From an uncultured Taibaiella sp. (lineage in GTDB: Bacteria; Bacteroidota; Bacteroidia; Chitinophagales; Chitinophagaceae), in the NCBI GenBank assembly GCA_946886975.1, contig CAMPJV010000132.1, forward strand, positions 1 through 7,154: a DNA stretch of 7,154 nucleotides, in the 5' to 3' direction. Of the stretch, positions 5,302 to 7,154 are shown piece by piece. Each line of letters opens with the position of its first letter. The stretch's first letter is position 1. A program made the translations under genes and the position numbers. The notes beneath the pieces are model-generated. The model was not told the origin of the DNA, did no database searches, and saw only the letters and a program-made list of their open reading frames with translations.

Positions 5302-6714
5302 CTACTTTATATATCCTAATATCTTAAGCATGCTTTGTGGAGTCTGCTCCTTGGCATACAGCCAATCCTCCATCTCTCCATCCTTGTTCATCTCTACCAC
5401 AACATGCTTTGGAGATGGGATCATGCAATGCTTGATGCCACCGTAACCTGCCAGTTGGTCCTGGTAAGCGCCAGTGTGAAAGAATCCGATGTATAGCGGA
5501 TCTTCTCCTTTGACTTTTTCGAGCTTCGGGAGGAATACGGCGTTAATGTGCTCTTCTGAGGTATAGAAATCATGGCTGTCGCAGGTAAGTCCGCCGAGGT
5601 GAACTTCCTGATATTCCTTTTCCCACTTGTTAATGGGCAGCAGCAAAAACTTTTCTCCTATTCCCCACGTGTCCGGAAGCGTGGTTATGAACGAGCTGTC
5701 TATCATATACCAGATCTCGCGGTCATTCTGCATCTTCTCGTCCAAAATGCTATAGATCACTGCCCCACTCTCACCCACTGTATATGACCCGAATTCAGTA
5801 TATATGTCCGGAACTGCTACCTTATTCTTCCTGCAAACCTTTTTTATGTTGCCAATGATCTCCTTGACCATGTAATTATAGTCGTAGTCGAACGCAAGCG
5901 AATGCTTTATCGGGAATCCTCCGCCGATGTTCAGCCCGTCCAGTTCAGGACATATCTTCTTAAGCTGACAGTAAAGGTTTACGACTTTGTTAAGCTCACT
6001 CCAATAGTAGATATCGTCCTTGATACCCTTGTTCATGAAGAAATGGAGCATCTTCAACTGGAAGCGGTTGTTTCCTTTTATCTTATCAACATAGAATTCC
6101 AGAACATCTCTGCTCCTGATTCCTAATCTTGAGGTATAGAAATCGAACGTTGGCTCCTCTTCGCTTGCTATCCTGATTCCGATCTTTACCGGGTCTTTTG
6201 CCCGGATGGACCTTTTATAGTCGTCAAACTCATTCTTGTTATCCAGTACCGGAATGACGTTCCTGAAGCCGGCGTTGATCAGCTGAGATATGTTCCTCGT
6301 GTATGCTCTGGTCTTAAATCCATTGCAGATAATGAAGGTGTCCTTAGTCACTTTCCTGCGTTTGTAGAGCTGCTTTATGATCTCCAGGTCGTAGGCGAAG
6401 GAAGTCTCGAGGTGAACATTCTGCTTCAGGGTCTCTTCTACTATGAATGAAAAGTGTGAACTTTTGGTACAATAGCAGTAATAGTACTTTCCTTCATATC
6501 GATGCTTCTTGATGGCATCGTTGAACATCTTTTTAGCCTTGGCAACCTGCTGACCAATCTTAGGCAAATAGGTGAGCTTGAAGGGCGTACCGTATTTGTC
6601 TATCAGTTTCTTAATGTCAAGTCCGTTAAAAAAAAGATTGTTTTCCTGTACTGTGAAGTCCTCCTGGGGAAAATCGAAGGTCTGCTTGACGAGATCGGTG
6701 TATGTATTATTCAT
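5302..6714 (-). CDS. speA: Biosynthetic arginine decarboxylase-like, PLP fold III (470 aa)
   Basis: The protein belongs to the alanine-racemase-fold (group IV) decarboxylases and resembles the short arginine decarboxylases of Bacteroidota, which make agmatine for polyamine synthesis. Visible marks: YCYCTKSSHF (residues 79-88) with K84 as the likely PLP Schiff-base lysine; SRLGIR (195-200); LHFF (223-226); the phosphate-binding glycine loop IGGGFP (263-268); GGLTCDSHDFY (374-384) with the catalytic Cys-Asp pair C378/D379; and HTGAYQ (413-418) with Y417. The usual EPGR motif appears as EFGS (307-310). It is much shorter than E. coli SpeA (about 650 aa), lacking the inserted domains, as expected for this phylum. 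Other basic-amino-acid decarboxylase specificities (lysine, ornithine, carboxynorspermidine) cannot be excluded. It is the first gene of a probable operon with the SDR gene; a perfect -7 box lies about 55 nt upstream. Confidence 0.85.
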   Translation of the reverse strand: MNNTYTDLVKQTFDFPQEDFTVQENNLFFNGLDIKKLIDKYGTPFKLTYLPKIGQQVAKAKKMFNDAIKKHRYEGKYYYCYCTKSSHFSFIVEETLKQNVHLETSFAYDLEIIKQLYKRRKVTKDTFIICNGFKTRAYTRNISQLINAGFRNVIPVLDNKNEFDDYKRSIRAKDPVKIGIRIASEEEPTFDFYTSRLGIRSRDVLEFYVDKIKGNNRFQLKMLHFFMNKGIKDDIYYWSELNKVVNLYCQLKKICPELDGLNIGGGFPIKHSLAFDYDYNYMVKEIIGNIKKVCRKNKVAVPDIYTEFGSYTVGESGAVIYSILDEKMQNDREIWYMIDSSFITTLPDTWGIGEKFLLLPINKWEKEYQEVHLGGLTCDSHDFYTSEEHINAVFLPKLEKVKGEDPLYIGFFHTGAYQDQLAGYGGIKHCMIPSPKHVVVEMNKDGEMEDWLYAKEQTPQSMLKILGYIK

Positions 6715-6769
6715 TTACTAATTGACAAAGTAGCAAAGTCAACGAAAAGCACTTATTAATTAAGGAAGA

Positions 6770-6777
6770 CAAAGTTA
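6770..6777 (-). promoter_or_regulatory. Possible -7 promoter box of the decarboxylase operon
   Basis: On the - strand TAACTTTG (6777-6770) matches the Bacteroidota -7 consensus TAnnTTTG at all fixed positions, about 55 nt before the start codon. No TTTG occurs at the -33 distance. Two more CTTTG copies lie closer to the gene (6734-6738 and 6726-6730), so the assignment is tentative. Confidence 0.35.
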
Positions 6778-6823
6778 ATTATTTGGACAGATGTGAGTCT
6801 TTTTTTTTCAGCATAGCCAAAAT

Positions 6824-6855
6824 GGTCCTTGTGCCTCTGTCGCTCGTACAAGGCC
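6824..6855 (-). other. Hairpin just after the globin gene
   Basis: On the - strand GGCCTTGT (6855-6848) pairs with ACAAGG (6832-6827) and, past one bulged base, CC (6825-6824), with a 15-nt loop. It begins 12 nt after the globin stop. No proper T tract follows (ATTTTGG), so it is at best a weak terminator or an RNA-end-stabilising hairpin. Confidence 0.3.
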
Positions 6856-6866
6856 ATATTACAGCT

Positions 6867-7154
6867 CTATATTATTGCTGTTCCTTTGTGACTATTAAAG
6901 TACTGGATCTTCGACAGGAACATGGCTGCCATCTTATCCCCTCGCCATTTTGCTTCGTCAGCCTTCTCACCGGTAAAATGCTTGTCTATTGTGGCGTGCC
7001 ACAGCTTTAGCCATGTATCGAAATGGACCTTCTCCACCGGTAGCTTTGCATGGGGAGGGAATGGGCTTCCAAAGTAGGTATGGTTGCCTAACAGAACAGT
7101 CTCCCAGAATCTGTACATCTTCTCGAGGTGCTCTGGCCAGCGATCTTTGATAAT
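6867..7154 (-). CDS. Group III truncated haemoglobin, C-terminal part
   Basis: The frame stays open to the window edge upstream of the ATG at 7118, so that ATG is internal; the visible piece is 95 residues and lacks the first helices. It aligns well with group III truncated haemoglobins such as Campylobacter Ctb as I remember it: RWPEHLEKMYRFWETVLLG (5-23), PHAKLP (34-39) and FDTWLKLW (45-52). By that alignment H9 of the fragment is the distal E7 His, H35 the haem-ligating F8 His and W48 the G8 Trp. The B10 Tyr would lie beyond the edge. These small cytoplasmic globins bind O2 and NO, and a role in nitrosative stress or low-oxygen chemistry is known or proposed for several. The gene is followed by a hairpin and then the decarboxylase promoter region, on the same strand, about 150 nt from the next gene. 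Confidence 0.9.
   Translation of the reverse strand: MIKDRWPEHLEKMYRFWETVLLGNHTYFGSPFPPHAKLPVEKVHFDTWLKLWHATIDKHFTGEKADEAKWRGDKMAAMFLSKIQYFNSHKGTAII

Noticed and set aside
6724..6777. Repeated ACTTTG/CAAAGT words upstream of the decarboxylase.
   Set aside because: Three short copies at irregular spacing in AT-rich DNA are expected near TTTG-type promoters and do not form a convincing operator.
1..7154. CRISPR array, tRNA, rRNA, insertion sequence or integrase.
   Set aside because: No regular long repeats, cloverleaf sequences, transposase motifs or attachment-like repeats were seen on either strand.

Overview
The window looks like a chromosomal piece of a member of the phylum Bacteroidota, probably Chitinophagia or Sphingobacteriia. 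This is inferred from moderate GC, few Shine-Dalgarno sites, several matches to the Bacteroidota promoter type (TTTG near -33, TAnnTTTG near -7), and from protein flavour: the short fold-III arginine decarboxylase and the group III truncated haemoglobin read like proteins from this phylum. No mobile element, CRISPR array, rRNA or tRNA was seen.

Layout. The first 1.5 kb is gene-poor and reads on the + strand: the 3' end of a probable secreted beta-rich protein (1-297) with an A/T-flanked intrinsic terminator (413-448), an unrecognised 81-residue helical protein (644-889), an orphan terminator (1113-1140), a short palindrome (1184-1200), and a 51-residue, strongly basic Lys/Asn/Gly-rich protein (1372-1527).

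From 1572 to the right edge every gene is on the - strand. Read in the direction of transcription these are: a truncated haemoglobin cut by the window edge (7154-6867); a two-gene unit of fold-III arginine decarboxylase and an RmlD-type SDR sugar-nucleotide reductase (6714-4390, 18 nt between them); a small heat-shock protein with its own terminator (4015-3566); a cupin with its own likely promoter (3449-2904); and a tightly coupled co-chaperone pair, CbpA (DnaJ-like) and its modulator CbpM (2773-1572, 2 nt between them).

Several of these genes suggest stress handling: Hsp20 holds unfolding proteins, CbpA passes clients to DnaK, CbpM restrains CbpA, and the globin binds O2/NO. Apart from the two operons they seem to be separately transcribed neighbours. 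I see no clear new defence or biosynthetic system. The least explained items are the 51-residue basic protein, the 81-residue protein, the decarboxylase-SDR pairing, and + strand terminator hairpins that end no visible gene, one of which (4294-4370) could finish a small two-stem RNA.
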